From positions 3,479,501-3,543,500 of the forward strand of contig NZ_CP136187.1 of NCBI RefSeq assembly GCF_033193315.1: a DNA stretch of 64,000 nucleotides, written 5' to 3'. The translations under genes and the position numbers were made by a program. Below are positions 49,291-58,037 of this stretch, piece by piece (positions within the stretch are counted from its first letter, which is position 1; each line of letters starts with the position of its first letter). Source of the stretch: Agathobaculum sp. NTUH-O15-33. GTDB taxonomy: Bacteria > Bacillota > Clostridia > Oscillospirales > Butyricicoccaceae. The notes beneath the pieces were generated by a model. It ran no database searches. It had not been told where the DNA came from and saw only the letters and a program-made list of their open reading frames with translations.

Positions 49291-49908
49291 TTACTTCCAG
49301 ATCTGTAAGCCGGAGAAGCCCATGAAGGACATAGCGAGCAGCGCAGCGGAAACCAGCGCGATCGGGAAGCCCTCGAAGCACTTGGGGCATTTTGCGGTCG
49401 CATCCAGACGCTCGCGGATGGACGCGAACAGCACGATCGCCAGCGTATAGCCGATACCGGCGCACACACCGTAAACCACCGAACCGATGAAGGAATAGCC
49501 GTTATCGATATTGGAGATAGCGGCGCCAAGCACGGCGCAGTTGGTGGTGATCAGCGGCAGGAAAATACCAAGCGCGGAATAAAGCGCGGGCATCGACTTC
49601 TTCATGAACATTTCAACGAACTGCACCAGCGTCGCGATAACAAGGATGAACGCGATCGTCTGCATGTAGCCAAGGCCCAGCGGCTCCAAAATGAAGTACT
49701 GAACCGCCCACGATACCGCGGAGGCCAGCGCCATGACGAAGATAACCGCCATGCCCATGCCCACAGCCGTGTCGGTCTTCTTCGATACGCCGAAGAACGA
49801 GCAGCAGCCGAGGAACTGGACCAGAATGTAGTTGTTTACCAGAATCGCCGCGATAGCGAGGGACAGGAGATCGGTGATCCCCATGGAAGCGGGTAATGCG
49901 AAAGACAT
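49291..49908 (-). CDS. rnfA: Rnf complex subunit A
   Basis: A 205-residue integral membrane protein with six predicted helices, homologous to RsxA/NqrE. Landmarks are NNYILVQFLGCCSFFGVSKK and PLITTNCAVLGAAISN, whose Cys residues are thought to hold an intramembrane iron-sulfur centre together with RnfE. The start at 49908 is adjacent to the rnfE stop. It is part of the Na+ or H+ pumping membrane core. Confidence 0.95.
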   Translation of the reverse strand: MSFALPASMGITDLLSLAIAAILVNNYILVQFLGCCSFFGVSKKTDTAVGMGMAVIFVMALASAVSWAVQYFILEPLGLGYMQTIAFILVIATLVQFVEMFMKKSMPALYSALGIFLPLITTNCAVLGAAISNIDNGYSFIGSVVYGVCAGIGYTLAIVLFASIRERLDATAKCPKCFEGFPIALVSAALLAMSFMGFSGLQIWK

Positions 49909-50532
49909 TTACTTGTCCCCCTTTCCAGCCATGACCTTCTGGATCACAGCGAAGATGAAGCCCATCATGAGGAAGCCGCCCGCGGGCAGGATCATCATGA
50001 CCATGGGATTGGAATTGAAGAACGGTACCGCGATACCCTTGATGCCGTTCACGTAGCCGGACAGGATGGTGCCTGCGCCCAGCAGCTCGCGGAAGAAGCC
50101 CATGAGGACCAGCGCGAATGTAAAGCCAAGGCCCATGACCACGCCGTCCAGCGCGGAGGGCATCACCTTGTTCTTGGACGCGAACGCCTCGGCGCGGCCG
50201 AGGATGATGCAGTTAACAACGATAAGCGGCAGGAACAGGCCGAGAGAAGCGGCCAGATCCGGCAGGTAAGCGTTCAGCGCCATCTGAATCAGCGTAACGA
50301 ACGTTGCGATAATGGTGATGAAGCACGCGATACGAACCTTTTCCGGAATAATCTTGCGAAGGATGGAAATAACGACGTTGGAGCAGATCAGAACGACGGT
50401 GGCCGCAAGACCCATGCCGATCGCGTTGTTCAGCGAGGTCGTCGTGGCGAGCGCGGGGCAAAGGCCGATGGTCTGCATGAATACCGGGTTGTCGAGGATG
50501 ACGCCGGCCTTCAGTTGATCACTAAATTTCAT
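49909..50532 (-). CDS. rnfE: Rnf complex subunit E
   Basis: A 207-residue membrane protein with six predicted helices, homologous to RsxE/NqrD. It begins KFSDQLKAGVILDNPVFMQT and carries IGLCPALATTTSLNNAIGMG and LIVVNCIILGRAEAFASKN, the paired Cys-containing helices that face RnfA. ATG 50532 follows GGAGG; a longer in-frame reading overlaps rnfG. Here the gene follows the intact-frame stop of rnfG by 13 bp. Confidence 0.95.
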   Translation of the reverse strand: MKFSDQLKAGVILDNPVFMQTIGLCPALATTTSLNNAIGMGLAATVVLICSNVVISILRKIIPEKVRIACFITIIATFVTLIQMALNAYLPDLAASLGLFLPLIVVNCIILGRAEAFASKNKVMPSALDGVVMGLGFTFALVLMGFFRELLGAGTILSGYVNGIKGIAVPFFNSNPMVMMILPAGGFLMMGFIFAVIQKVMAGKGDK

Positions 50533-50545
50533 AATGGCTTCCTCC

Positions 50546-51155
50546 TTAACCCAAAGTCGCAGCATACGCCGCGGCGGTGTTGACGCCGTCGGTCACCGCA
50601 CGGGAGGTGATCGTCGCGCCGGTAATGGCGTTGATCGTGCCGCCGTCCTTGGTAACCTGGAAGCTGGCCGTCCGCCGGCTGGCCGGCGTACTGCGCGATC
50701 CATGCGTCGTCGGTCTGGCTCTTCGCGCCAAGACCCGGGGTCTCCGCGTGGCCGGTCACCTTCGCGCCGGCGATGGTGCCGTCCGCGTTCACGCCGACGA
50801 TCATGGTCAGCGCGCCGCCGAAGCCCTTGGGCTGTACTTCAAGGCAGTAGCCCGCGTCGGCGCCGTCCACGTCCGCTTTGTAAACGCCCGAAATGGCTGC
50901 CGCCGAGCGGCCCGCCGGCAGCGATACGCCGGCCGCCGCGACGTCTTCCGCCGCAAGGGTCACTTCCATATCGGTGAAATGCGCGCCCGGAATGATCTCT
51001 TCCATGGCGGCGTTACGGGTCTTTTCCTGATTGGCCTGAATCAGCGGCTCGGTCACGCCGTTGGCAACGCCGAGAAGCAGCGCGCAGACCAGTGTGATAA
51101 GGCCCAGTACGATGACGAGCTGGATAATGCCGCCTTCTTTTTTGCTGCTGTCCAT
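50546..51155 (-). CDS. rnfG: Rnf complex subunit G, frameshifted in this sequence
   Basis: The N-terminal part (51155 to about 50667) reads as RnfG: one membrane helix (VIVLGLITLVCALLLGVANG), then a periplasmic FMN-binding domain through DDAWIAQYAGQPADG. There the main frame departs into an unrelated Arg-rich tail ending at 50529. The other frame continues the protein as SFQVTKDGGTINAITGATIT and stops at 50546 after YAATLG. The covalent flavin-attachment motif (TGATIT) therefore lies out of frame because of one extra base near 50665-50670 (GGCC, not a long homopolymer). This is either a sequencing error or an inactivated gene. All other rnf genes look intact. Confidence 0.88.
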
Positions 51156-51156
51156 A

Positions 51157-52188
51157 TTACTGCGCCTCCTTTTTCTTTTCTAAAGCGTAGCCGAACTTGC
51201 GGGGATGGGTGGCCTTGTCGATCGCCCACACCAGCGTGTTCATGATAAGGATGGAGTACGATACGCCCTCCGGCAGGCCGCCGAAATAGCGGATGAACAC
51301 GGTTAAAAGACCGCACCCAATGCCGAAGATGACCTGACCCTTGGGGGTGACCGGGCTGGTGACGTAATCGGTCGCCATAAAGATCGCGCCGAGCATCAAG
51401 CCGCCGGAAAGCACCTGCGCCAGCATCCATTCCAGACGCGGCTGGCCGCCCATCGGGAACAGGAAGGTAATGACCGCAACGGTGAGGATGTAAGCCGCCG
51501 GGATATTGATGGTAATGACCTTGCGGTACAGTAAGTACAGGCCGCCCGCGATCAGCGCGAGGGCGGAGGTCTCGCCGATGACGCCGCCGGACTGGCCGAG
51601 CAGCAGGTCCATCATGCCGGTAACGGGCGCGGGGTTCGCGCCGTTCTGCACCCACGGCAGCAGGCCGGCCTTCATGTTGGCAAGCGGGGTGGCGGTGGAG
51701 ATCGCATCGGTCACGGCGACATTCTTGATCCAGTCGACCGCGGCTTTCGGCGCGACCCAAGCGGTCATCAGCGCCGGCCAGGAAGCCATCATGAACGCAC
51801 GCGCGCCGAGCGCCGGGTTCATGAAGTTCTTGCCCAGACCGCCGAACAGCATCTTCACGATGATGATGCCGAACAGGCCGCCGAACACGGGCATCCACCA
51901 GGGCGCCGCGACCGGGATGTTGAAGGCGATCAGCACGCCGGTGACCATGGCGGACAAATCGCGCACGGTGACGGGCTGATGCACTATTTTGCAGTAGAGC
52001 GCCTCAAACACGCCGCAGGACACCATCGAAATGATGGTGAGCACGAGCGCGCGGGGCCCGAAGGTGAACACCGCGACGGCCAGCGCCGGGATCAGCGCGA
52101 TCAGCACGTCCAGCATCAGGCTGCGGGTGTCGTCCTCCGCCTTGATGTGGGGCGAGGAGGTGACGACGACTTTACTTAAATCATACAT
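51157..52188 (-). CDS. rnfD: Rnf complex subunit D
   Basis: A 343-residue membrane protein of the RnfD/NqrB family with about nine helices. SPHIKAEDDTRSLMLDVLIA, GGLGKNFMNPALGARAFM and AIFMATDYVTSPVTPKGQ are family hallmarks; the last segment lies near the site expected to hold covalent FMN. It forms the ion-translocating core with RnfA and RnfE. The start at 52188 follows GGAGGGG, which lies inside the end of the rnfC reading frame. Confidence 0.95.
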   Translation of the reverse strand: MYDLSKVVVTSSPHIKAEDDTRSLMLDVLIALIPALAVAVFTFGPRALVLTIISMVSCGVFEALYCKIVHQPVTVRDLSAMVTGVLIAFNIPVAAPWWMPVFGGLFGIIIVKMLFGGLGKNFMNPALGARAFMMASWPALMTAWVAPKAAVDWIKNVAVTDAISTATPLANMKAGLLPWVQNGANPAPVTGMMDLLLGQSGGVIGETSALALIAGGLYLLYRKVITINIPAAYILTVAVITFLFPMGGQPRLEWMLAQVLSGGLMLGAIFMATDYVTSPVTPKGQVIFGIGCGLLTVFIRYFGGLPEGVSYSILIMNTLVWAIDKATHPRKFGYALEKKKEAQ

Positions 52189-53600
52189 ATTCGTTTTCCC
52201 CTCCTTACTTCTTTTTCGGCTTCGGCGGCCTTTTCGGCCTCGGCCTTTGCCTTTTCAGCGTCCGCCTTGGCCTTTGCGGCCATGCGCTGCGCCTGTATCT
52301 TGCCCTTGGACAGGCGGAACTGGGCCACCAGCGGAATGCGCGCGGGGCACACATAGGCGCACGAGCCGCACTCGATGCAATCCATCATGCCGCACTTTGC
52401 CGCTTCGTCCAGATTATCCGCCTTGCCATACACGTTCATGTACATGGGCAGCAGATGCATCGGGCAAGCGCCGATGCACTTGCCGCAGCGGATGCACTGC
52501 GGGTTTTCCACGCGCTTATCCTCTTCGCCGCACATAGCGAGGAACGCGTTTGTGCCCTTAAACACCGGAATTTCGAGCGAGTACTGTGCCACGCCCATCA
52601 TCGGGCCGCCCATCAGAAGCTTATTGGGCGCTTCTTTAAAGCCGCCGCACGCGTCGATCAGCTTTTCGATCTGCGTGCCGATGCGGACTTCAAGGTTCTT
52701 GGGGTCCGCCACGGCGGAGCCGGAAACCGTAACGATACGGCGGATGACCGGCATGCCCTGCGCGAAGCAGCGGTAGACAGCGCCCGTGGTATCCACATTG
52801 AACACGGCGCAGCCCGCGTCCGCCGGCAGCTTGCCGGAGGGAACCTCGCGGCCGGTGCAGGCGTTGATGAGCTGCTTTTCCGCGCCCTGCGGGTATTTAC
52901 ACTTTAAGGGGTAGAGCTTCAGCCGCGGGTCGGATGCCATCAGTTCCTGCAGCTTCGGGAAGGTATCGGACTTGTTTTCCTCGATCGCGATGATCGCAGT
53001 CTGCACGCCCATGAGATCGGCCAGCATTTTCAGGCCTTCGACGACCTCTTCGGGGCGCTCGAGCAGCAGACGGTGGTCGGACGTGATGTAGGGTTCGCAT
53101 TCGGCGCCGTTTACGATGATGGTATCGCACTTGCCGATGCCGGATTGGATTTTGACGTGAGTCGGGAACGTCGCGCCGCCGTGGCCGACGATGCCGCTCT
53201 TGCGGATATGTTCGATGCGCTCCTCGTTTGTCATTGCCGTAAAGTCATACGGATGCACGGATTCGTGGAGCCGGTCCTCGCCGTCGTTTTCGATCACGAT
53301 GGAAAGGATCTTGTTGCCGCTTGGATGCAGCATGGGAGCTACTGCCGTGACCTTGCCGGACACGGTCGCGTGGATCGGCGCCGAGACAAAACCGCCCGCC
53401 TCGGCGACCGTCTGGCCCAAATCCACGATGTCGCCGACCGAAACGATCGGCTTCGCCGGAGCGCCGATGTGCATAGAAACCGGAAGTATTACCTTCTCAG
53501 GCAACGCCAGCTTCTCGATCGGCTTGGTGTTTGTCGCGGCCTTGTATCCCGGATCGCTGTGGGTACCGGGATGAATGCCGCCACGGAACGAATACACCAT
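52176..53600 (-). CDS. rnfC: Rnf complex subunit C (NADH-binding)
   Basis: A 474-residue cytoplasmic subunit carrying the NADH/FMN site (GHGGATFPTHVK; IIVNGAECEPYI) and two ferredoxin-like clusters (CIRCGKCIGACP; CIECGSCAYVCP). It ends in an Ala/Lys/Glu-rich tail. ATG 53600 is preferred over 53666 because GAGGTGA lies 5 bp upstream. The final residues run through the ribosome site of rnfD; one frame over, a TAA at 52205 sits directly before that site, so the true C-terminus may be shorter. It is the first gene of rnfCDGEAB. Confidence 0.93.
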   Translation of the reverse strand: MVYSFRGGIHPGTHSDPGYKAATNTKPIEKLALPEKVILPVSMHIGAPAKPIVSVGDIVDLGQTVAEAGGFVSAPIHATVSGKVTAVAPMLHPSGNKILSIVIENDGEDRLHESVHPYDFTAMTNEERIEHIRKSGIVGHGGATFPTHVKIQSGIGKCDTIIVNGAECEPYITSDHRLLLERPEEVVEGLKMLADLMGVQTAIIAIEENKSDTFPKLQELMASDPRLKLYPLKCKYPQGAEKQLINACTGREVPSGKLPADAGCAVFNVDTTGAVYRCFAQGMPVIRRIVTVSGSAVADPKNLEVRIGTQIEKLIDACGGFKEAPNKLLMGGPMMGVAQYSLEIPVFKGTNAFLAMCGEEDKRVENPQCIRCGKCIGACPMHLLPMYMNVYGKADNLDEAAKCGMMDCIECGSCAYVCPARIPLVAQFRLSKGKIQAQRMAAKAKADAEKAKAEAEKAAEAEKEVRRGKRICMI

Positions 53601-53635
53601 GTTTTTCACCTCTCTATTTTTTTGCGCAAGAAGAA

Positions 53636-53654
53636 CCGAAGGGAGCCCCTTCGG
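53636..53654 (-). other. Stem-loop in the rnf leader
   Basis: CCGAAGG (53636-53642) and CCTTCGG (53648-53654) form a short stable hairpin about 35 bp before the rnfC start. No T-run follows. It may protect the 5' end of the message; this is inference. Confidence 0.4.
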
Positions 53655-53710
53655 CTCCATCTTCAAACGATATGGTTAGGCAGCGCCTTCACACAGCCTT
53701 ACATAGTAGA

Positions 53711-53740
53711 TTATACTGTTGTTTACCCCCAATAAGCAAC
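53711..53740 (-). promoter_or_regulatory. Promoter of the rnf operon
   Basis: On the minus strand TTGCTT (53735-53740), an 18-bp spacer and TATAAT (53711-53716) predict transcription starting about 105 bp before rnfC. The rest of the 53741-53896 interval holds nothing recognisable. Confidence 0.65.
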
Positions 53741-53896
53741 CCCGAAACTCAAAAAACTTGCCTCAATGCAAAAAAAATTTGCGCACAATGGGTAAATTGT
53801 GGTGAAGTGTAACGGTCGATTTGTGAATAAATACTGAACGGCCGCCGCGCGCGAACGCTGCCGAATCATACCGTAAAAAGTATACTTTTGGGAATT

Positions 53897-56800
53897 TTAC
53901 GCGGCGAGCAGCTGGACAACCAGCCGTTCCAGCATCACGGCTGCTTCGGCGCGGGTAACCGGGCTTTTTAGATCGAGCGAGCCGTCGGGCCGCCCGGTGA
54001 GCAGCCCCTTCTCCCGCGCCCACCGCACCCCGGGAAGCGCCCAATCAGAGGGTTCCGCGTTACTGGGAAGGACGGATTGGCCCGCCACGCTTGGGCTTCC
54101 GGCGTAGCGGTGCAAGATGGTGACGAGCTGTTCGCGCGATACCGGTCGGTCTGCCGCAAAATCCGGACCGATCCCGCGGATCAGTTCGTTTTCGGCCGCC
54201 CATGCGGCGGCCTCGGAATAATAGCGGTTTGCGGCCAGATCGTCAAATCCGCCGTCTCCTTGGGCGGCGGGGCAGCTTTCCAATCGGTGCAGCACGGTTG
54301 CAAGCATGCCCCGGCTCATACCGCCGTCCGGCCAAAAGGTGGTTTCCGTCATGCCGCCGAACAGGCCGCGCGCCGCGACAAAGGTGACCGCGTCCTTCGC
54401 CCAGCTTCGGCCGTCCATATCGCTGAACGTTTTGTCTTGATCGACAATGCGCAGCGAGCAGGTCGCGTGGCACAAAAAAGCCACGCCTTCCTCCGATACG
54501 GCGGATTTTGGAATCACGCGCTCGCCGCCGTCCGGCAGATGCGCCAGCGGCACCAACCCGGAACGCGGCGAATCGACCGGGATGGTCACGGTAAGCGGCG
54601 GCGCGCCGTCCGGCACGGTAACGGCCGCGCTCGTCGCCCCTTCGGGCGAGATCAGCGTATCGATACGCACGCCGGAGGGCGTAAGGTCGCTGATGCGCCG
54701 GGTGCCGTCCGTTTCAGTGGTTTCGGTTCGCTTGGTACCGTTTTGCAGCGTCACGGTATGCTCGGCCGGCGGCGTTTCTTGGGCCGCCGCGCCGATACCG
54801 CCGGACGGGCCGCTCCCGGTGCCGCCGCCCGGTCGGCTCGGATCGGCCGGAGGTTCGGATGGGCCGGGCGGCTCCGGTTGCTCGGGCTCGGTCGGCGTAT
54901 CCGGTACGTTGGTCGGCGGCAGGGCTGGGGTGAGCGCCGCGATCTCTTGCTCCGTCAAAACTCTATTATATAAGGTAAGCGCGCCGATACCGCCGGTCAT
55001 GCCTTTCCCAAGATAGGCGGTTGGCAATAGAAAGGTGGAACAATCCGGCAGGCGCATCACGCCCGGCATGGACGTGTCATACAGCATGGGGCCGCCCTGC
55101 TTTTTACCGTCTATGTAAAGGGCCGTACCGTTCCGGTCGCCGGTCAGCACCAGTGTGCACCAGCGACCGGCGGGCAGGTTGGCGCCGTCAAAGCAAAAGG
55201 TGTAGTCGCCGCGCCGATAGCCGGGACAGCCCGTCTCTTCCACATTCCAATAAAAAGAGCCGTCCGCGCCTGTGTAAAGCAGGGTGTCGGGCGACATTTC
55301 CGTATCACAAAATATATCGATGCGGGCGGTATAGGGATAACCGATCGCAGCGACCGGGAGCGTTAACGCGCCGGTTCCATCGAGACAGAGGGCGGGCCTA
55401 CCTTCCAGCGTGTCAAACGTCGCGCCCCCCTCGGCCACGCCGTCGCGGCCGTTCTCCGTGCGGTCGGCGCCGTTCGATGCAAAGTCCAGATCAACCAGCA
55501 TATCTGTTTGAGAGGCGACGAAACGGCCCGGATCGGCGTTGCCCGCCCGCGCGCCGACCTTTTCAAAGCGGCTGGCGAACCGCGCGCCCGTCTGTTTGTC
55601 CCCATCGCCGCACCATGTTTTTTCCGCGATCAGCGCCACGGCGTTTTTCATCCGGTCAAATAGGTCGACGGCTGCATAGCCGCCGCCAAAAGAGGCCTGT
55701 TCGTTCCAAAGGCAGAAAATCGCGCCCCGCGTTTGCGGATCGGCGGGCGAGATACCGGCGGACACGGCAAGGTCTTCGACCGCATACCGGTCAACCTGCG
55801 CGGCAAGGTCGAAATGATCCGGCAAACCGTTTCTTCCGCCGGTCGAAAGCTGTGTCAGGGAGCGGCGAACGTCGATAACGCCCCGGCCGGTTTGAAACGC
55901 GGTTCGCGCCGCCGCCGGATCGTCCGGCCACAACAGGATATCCGCGGCGGACCGCATATCTTTGATTCCGTTCATATACCAGACTCGCGCTTGCTTCCCG
56001 GCTGCCCCCGCACGGTCTGCCAGCGCATCCGCAAGCTGTGCCAGCGCCGGTCCGTTCGCTTCGCCGTAGATCCCCGCGCCGACGTCGTAATACGCGCCCT
56101 GCAAAAAAGGGTCGTCTCCGGTCAGATACGCATCGGTCAATCGCTGCAAGAAGCGGGCGGTCAGATTAAAGGCTTCGGGAAAAGATATATCGAACGCGCC
56201 GGTCTCATCCAAGGGCAGTTCGGCGGCGTTTGCAAAGCACGCGCCGCGTGCGGGGCCGACGATTTCGGTCACCACTTCGATTCCATAGGCTTTGGCCTCT
56301 GTCTGCAACGCCTGATAGGTTTCCTTGGTGTAGAAGCCGTCCGCAGCGGGCAGTAAGGGAAAGTCCTCACAGGCCAGCCGAAAGGCGGATTTTCCGGAAG
56401 CGGCGCTGCTGTCGTTGATGTGAAGGTGCAGCTCGTTAAGCTTGAACCACGCCATATAGCGGGAAAGCTGCGCCAGCTCGTCCGGCGTAAGATAGGCCGA
56501 CGCGATATCGAGCAGACCGCCGCGCACATCGTAACGCGGATAATCACGCGCCTGCCCGCGCGGGAACCGGGTATGCGCCGCATCCTGCCACAGCACCTGT
56601 ACGAGCGAAACGCCGCCGTATAATACGCCCTGCGGCGCGGCGGCCGATATGGTAAAGACATCGCCGCTGTTCAGCGTGTAGCCTTCCTCACCGAGCGACG
56701 AAAGCGCACGGTCGAGCCGAAGCAGCACATCGCCCGGCTCGGGCGATCCCACGCGTGTCGCAATGGGACGATTCAGCATATCCGAAAAAAAGGACGCAAT

Positions 56801-57736
56801 TTGCCCCGCGGTGCCGTCAAGCGCCGCGGCATCCTGCGGGGACAGCACCAAAGCGCTATTGCCGTTCAGGCAGAAATCGCCTTCGCCCCCTTGCCACTCC
56901 CGCAAGCCGGGCACCACGTTCGGCTGCTGATTGCCGCCAGACGCATAAGCGCCGGGCACCGTCACGGTATGGGCCCGCGTCGATTTGGCCGTATCGGACG
57001 GGTCGGCAAGGCTGCTCACCTGATACAACACGCTCACCTCGGTATCGCGGAGCGGCTGACTGACCGTGCCGTCCGCCGCGATCACCTGACGGGGCTCGCA
57101 GCCGTACAGCGTCACCTGATAGCGCGGGTCGGGCGAGTCCGGAAGGCGCAGCATCGTTCCGTCATCCGACAGGGTCGGGGCGCCGAGCCGCTCCAATACC
57201 GCCTCCGCCGTGGTGGAATCCGCGCCGTATACTTCCAATTCATAGATCGCAAAGCTATAAGGCTTGCTGTTGATCTGATAGCCTTGCCGTTCCAGCAGCT
57301 TGACATAGCGCGCGGGCGGAAAAGAGGAAAGCGAAAACACGCGCTCCGCCTTTTTGCCGTCCTTGCCGTCCGTTACGGTCACCGCTTCCTCAAAATGTGC
57401 GCCGTCATCCGAGAGCAGGATACTGTACGCGGGCGATTCATGAAAAAAGAAGAGCGCCAACTGCTCGATCGAAACGATCTTTCCTAAATCAAGCAATAAA
57501 TAGCGCTCCGCATCATCTGCGTTAGCAAAAAAATAAGTGGATCGGTCTCTGTCCACCGCTTTGTCCGGACCGTCATCTGTCCGGTGTCCTCTCGAACCGC
57601 TGACCGCGGCGATATGCAGCAGGTTATCCGGCGTACCGGTCTCGCCCGTGCCGACAGCGCCGGCGGAGACCGGCGCGACAAGGCCACAAAAAAGCGCTAG
57701 GCACATAGCCCAAGCGCGCCATTTGGAGTTTTTCAT
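53897..57736 (-). CDS. Large secreted discoidin / GH20-like / LamG / SLH surface protein
   Basis: A 1279-residue exported protein. The signal peptide is at about 1-28, a discoidin (F5/8 type C) carbohydrate-binding domain at about 38-172, a GH20b-like region at about 285-395 and a GH20-like barrel at about 400-720 (YDVRGGLLDIASAYLTPDEL; ELHLHINDSS). A LamG-like sandwich lies at about 745-930, a Pro/Gly linker at about 940-990, and three SLH repeats at about 1101-1279 bind the cell wall. At the usual GH20 Asp-Glu catalytic position the sequence reads YDVGAGIYGEANG (about 550-562), so the acid pair appears replaced by Gly-Ile. It may bind rather than cleave hexosamine glycans. GGAGG precedes ATG 57736. 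It is monocistronic. Confidence 0.88.
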   Translation of the reverse strand: MKNSKWRAWAMCLALFCGLVAPVSAGAVGTGETGTPDNLLHIAAVSGSRGHRTDDGPDKAVDRDRSTYFFANADDAERYLLLDLGKIVSIEQLALFFFHESPAYSILLSDDGAHFEEAVTVTDGKDGKKAERVFSLSSFPPARYVKLLERQGYQINSKPYSFAIYELEVYGADSTTAEAVLERLGAPTLSDDGTMLRLPDSPDPRYQVTLYGCEPRQVIAADGTVSQPLRDTEVSVLYQVSSLADPSDTAKSTRAHTVTVPGAYASGGNQQPNVVPGLREWQGGEGDFCLNGNSALVLSPQDAAALDGTAGQIASFFSDMLNRPIATRVGSPEPGDVLLRLDRALSSLGEEGYTLNSGDVFTISAAAPQGVLYGGVSLVQVLWQDAAHTRFPRGQARDYPRYDVRGGLLDIASAYLTPDELAQLSRYMAWFKLNELHLHINDSSAASGKSAFRLACEDFPLLPAADGFYTKETYQALQTEAKAYGIEVVTEIVGPARGACFANAAELPLDETGAFDISFPEAFNLTARFLQRLTDAYLTGDDPFLQGAYYDVGAGIYGEANGPALAQLADALADRAGAAGKQARVWYMNGIKDMRSAADILLWPDDPAAARTAFQTGRGVIDVRRSLTQLSTGGRNGLPDHFDLAAQVDRYAVEDLAVSAGISPADPQTRGAIFCLWNEQASFGGGYAAVDLFDRMKNAVALIAEKTWCGDGDKQTGARFASRFEKVGARAGNADPGRFVASQTDMLVDLDFASNGADRTENGRDGVAEGGATFDTLEGRPALCLDGTGALTLPVAAIGYPYTARIDIFCDTEMSPDTLLYTGADGSFYWNVEETGCPGYRRGDYTFCFDGANLPAGRWCTLVLTGDRNGTALYIDGKKQGGPMLYDTSMPGVMRLPDCSTFLLPTAYLGKGMTGGIGALTLYNRVLTEQEIAALTPALPPTNVPDTPTEPEQPEPPGPSEPPADPSRPGGGTGSGPSGGIGAAAQETPPAEHTVTLQNGTKRTETTETDGTRRISDLTPSGVRIDTLISPEGATSAAVTVPDGAPPLTVTIPVDSPRSGLVPLAHLPDGGERVIPKSAVSEEGVAFLCHATCSLRIVDQDKTFSDMDGRSWAKDAVTFVAARGLFGGMTETTFWPDGGMSRGMLATVLHRLESCPAAQGDGGFDDLAANRYYSEAAAWAAENELIRGIGPDFAADRPVSREQLVTILHRYAGSPSVAGQSVLPSNAEPSDWALPGVRWAREKGLLTGRPDGSLDLKSPVTRAEAAVMLERLVVQLLAA

Positions 57737-57879
57737 ATGAAATTCCTCCTATCGTCCCTTCTCTTTCTATACGGGACTGATTTATTTTCACAGCAGCAGG
57801 CGGAACATATGCCGTCATTTTCGACCGGCGCGCGCAACCCCCTTTCCGTTCCGGTATTCCGATACCTTGAATTGTTTTT

Positions 57880-57908
57880 AGTGTATCGTTTTTGCACTTT
57901 CATGTCAA
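57880..57908 (-). promoter_or_regulatory. Promoter of the SLH surface-protein gene
   Basis: On the minus strand TTGACA (57903-57908), 17 bp and TACACT (57880-57885) give a leader of about 135 nt before ATG 57736. The rest of the 57737-58000 interval shows no gene. Confidence 0.65.
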
Positions 57909-58000
57909 TCCGCAGGTGTATATGTGAGACATTTTTATACAAACTACACAAGCTATAAAAAGACGAATTGGAGGTTTTATCCTTAAAAAGATGTGCAAAA

Positions 58001-58031
58001 AAGTCGCCGCAGCTTTGCGCTGCGGCGACTT
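58001..58031 (-). terminator. Terminator of the alanine dehydrogenase gene
   Basis: AAGTCGCCGCAG (58001-58012) pairs with CTGCGGCGACTT (58020-58031). On the minus strand TTTTTT follows, 7 bp after the stop codon. Confidence 0.92.
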
Positions 58032-58037
58032 ACCATT

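Noticed and set aside
53636-53654. Riboswitch in the rnf leader
   Set aside because: Only one short hairpin is visible and no conserved aptamer core could be identified.
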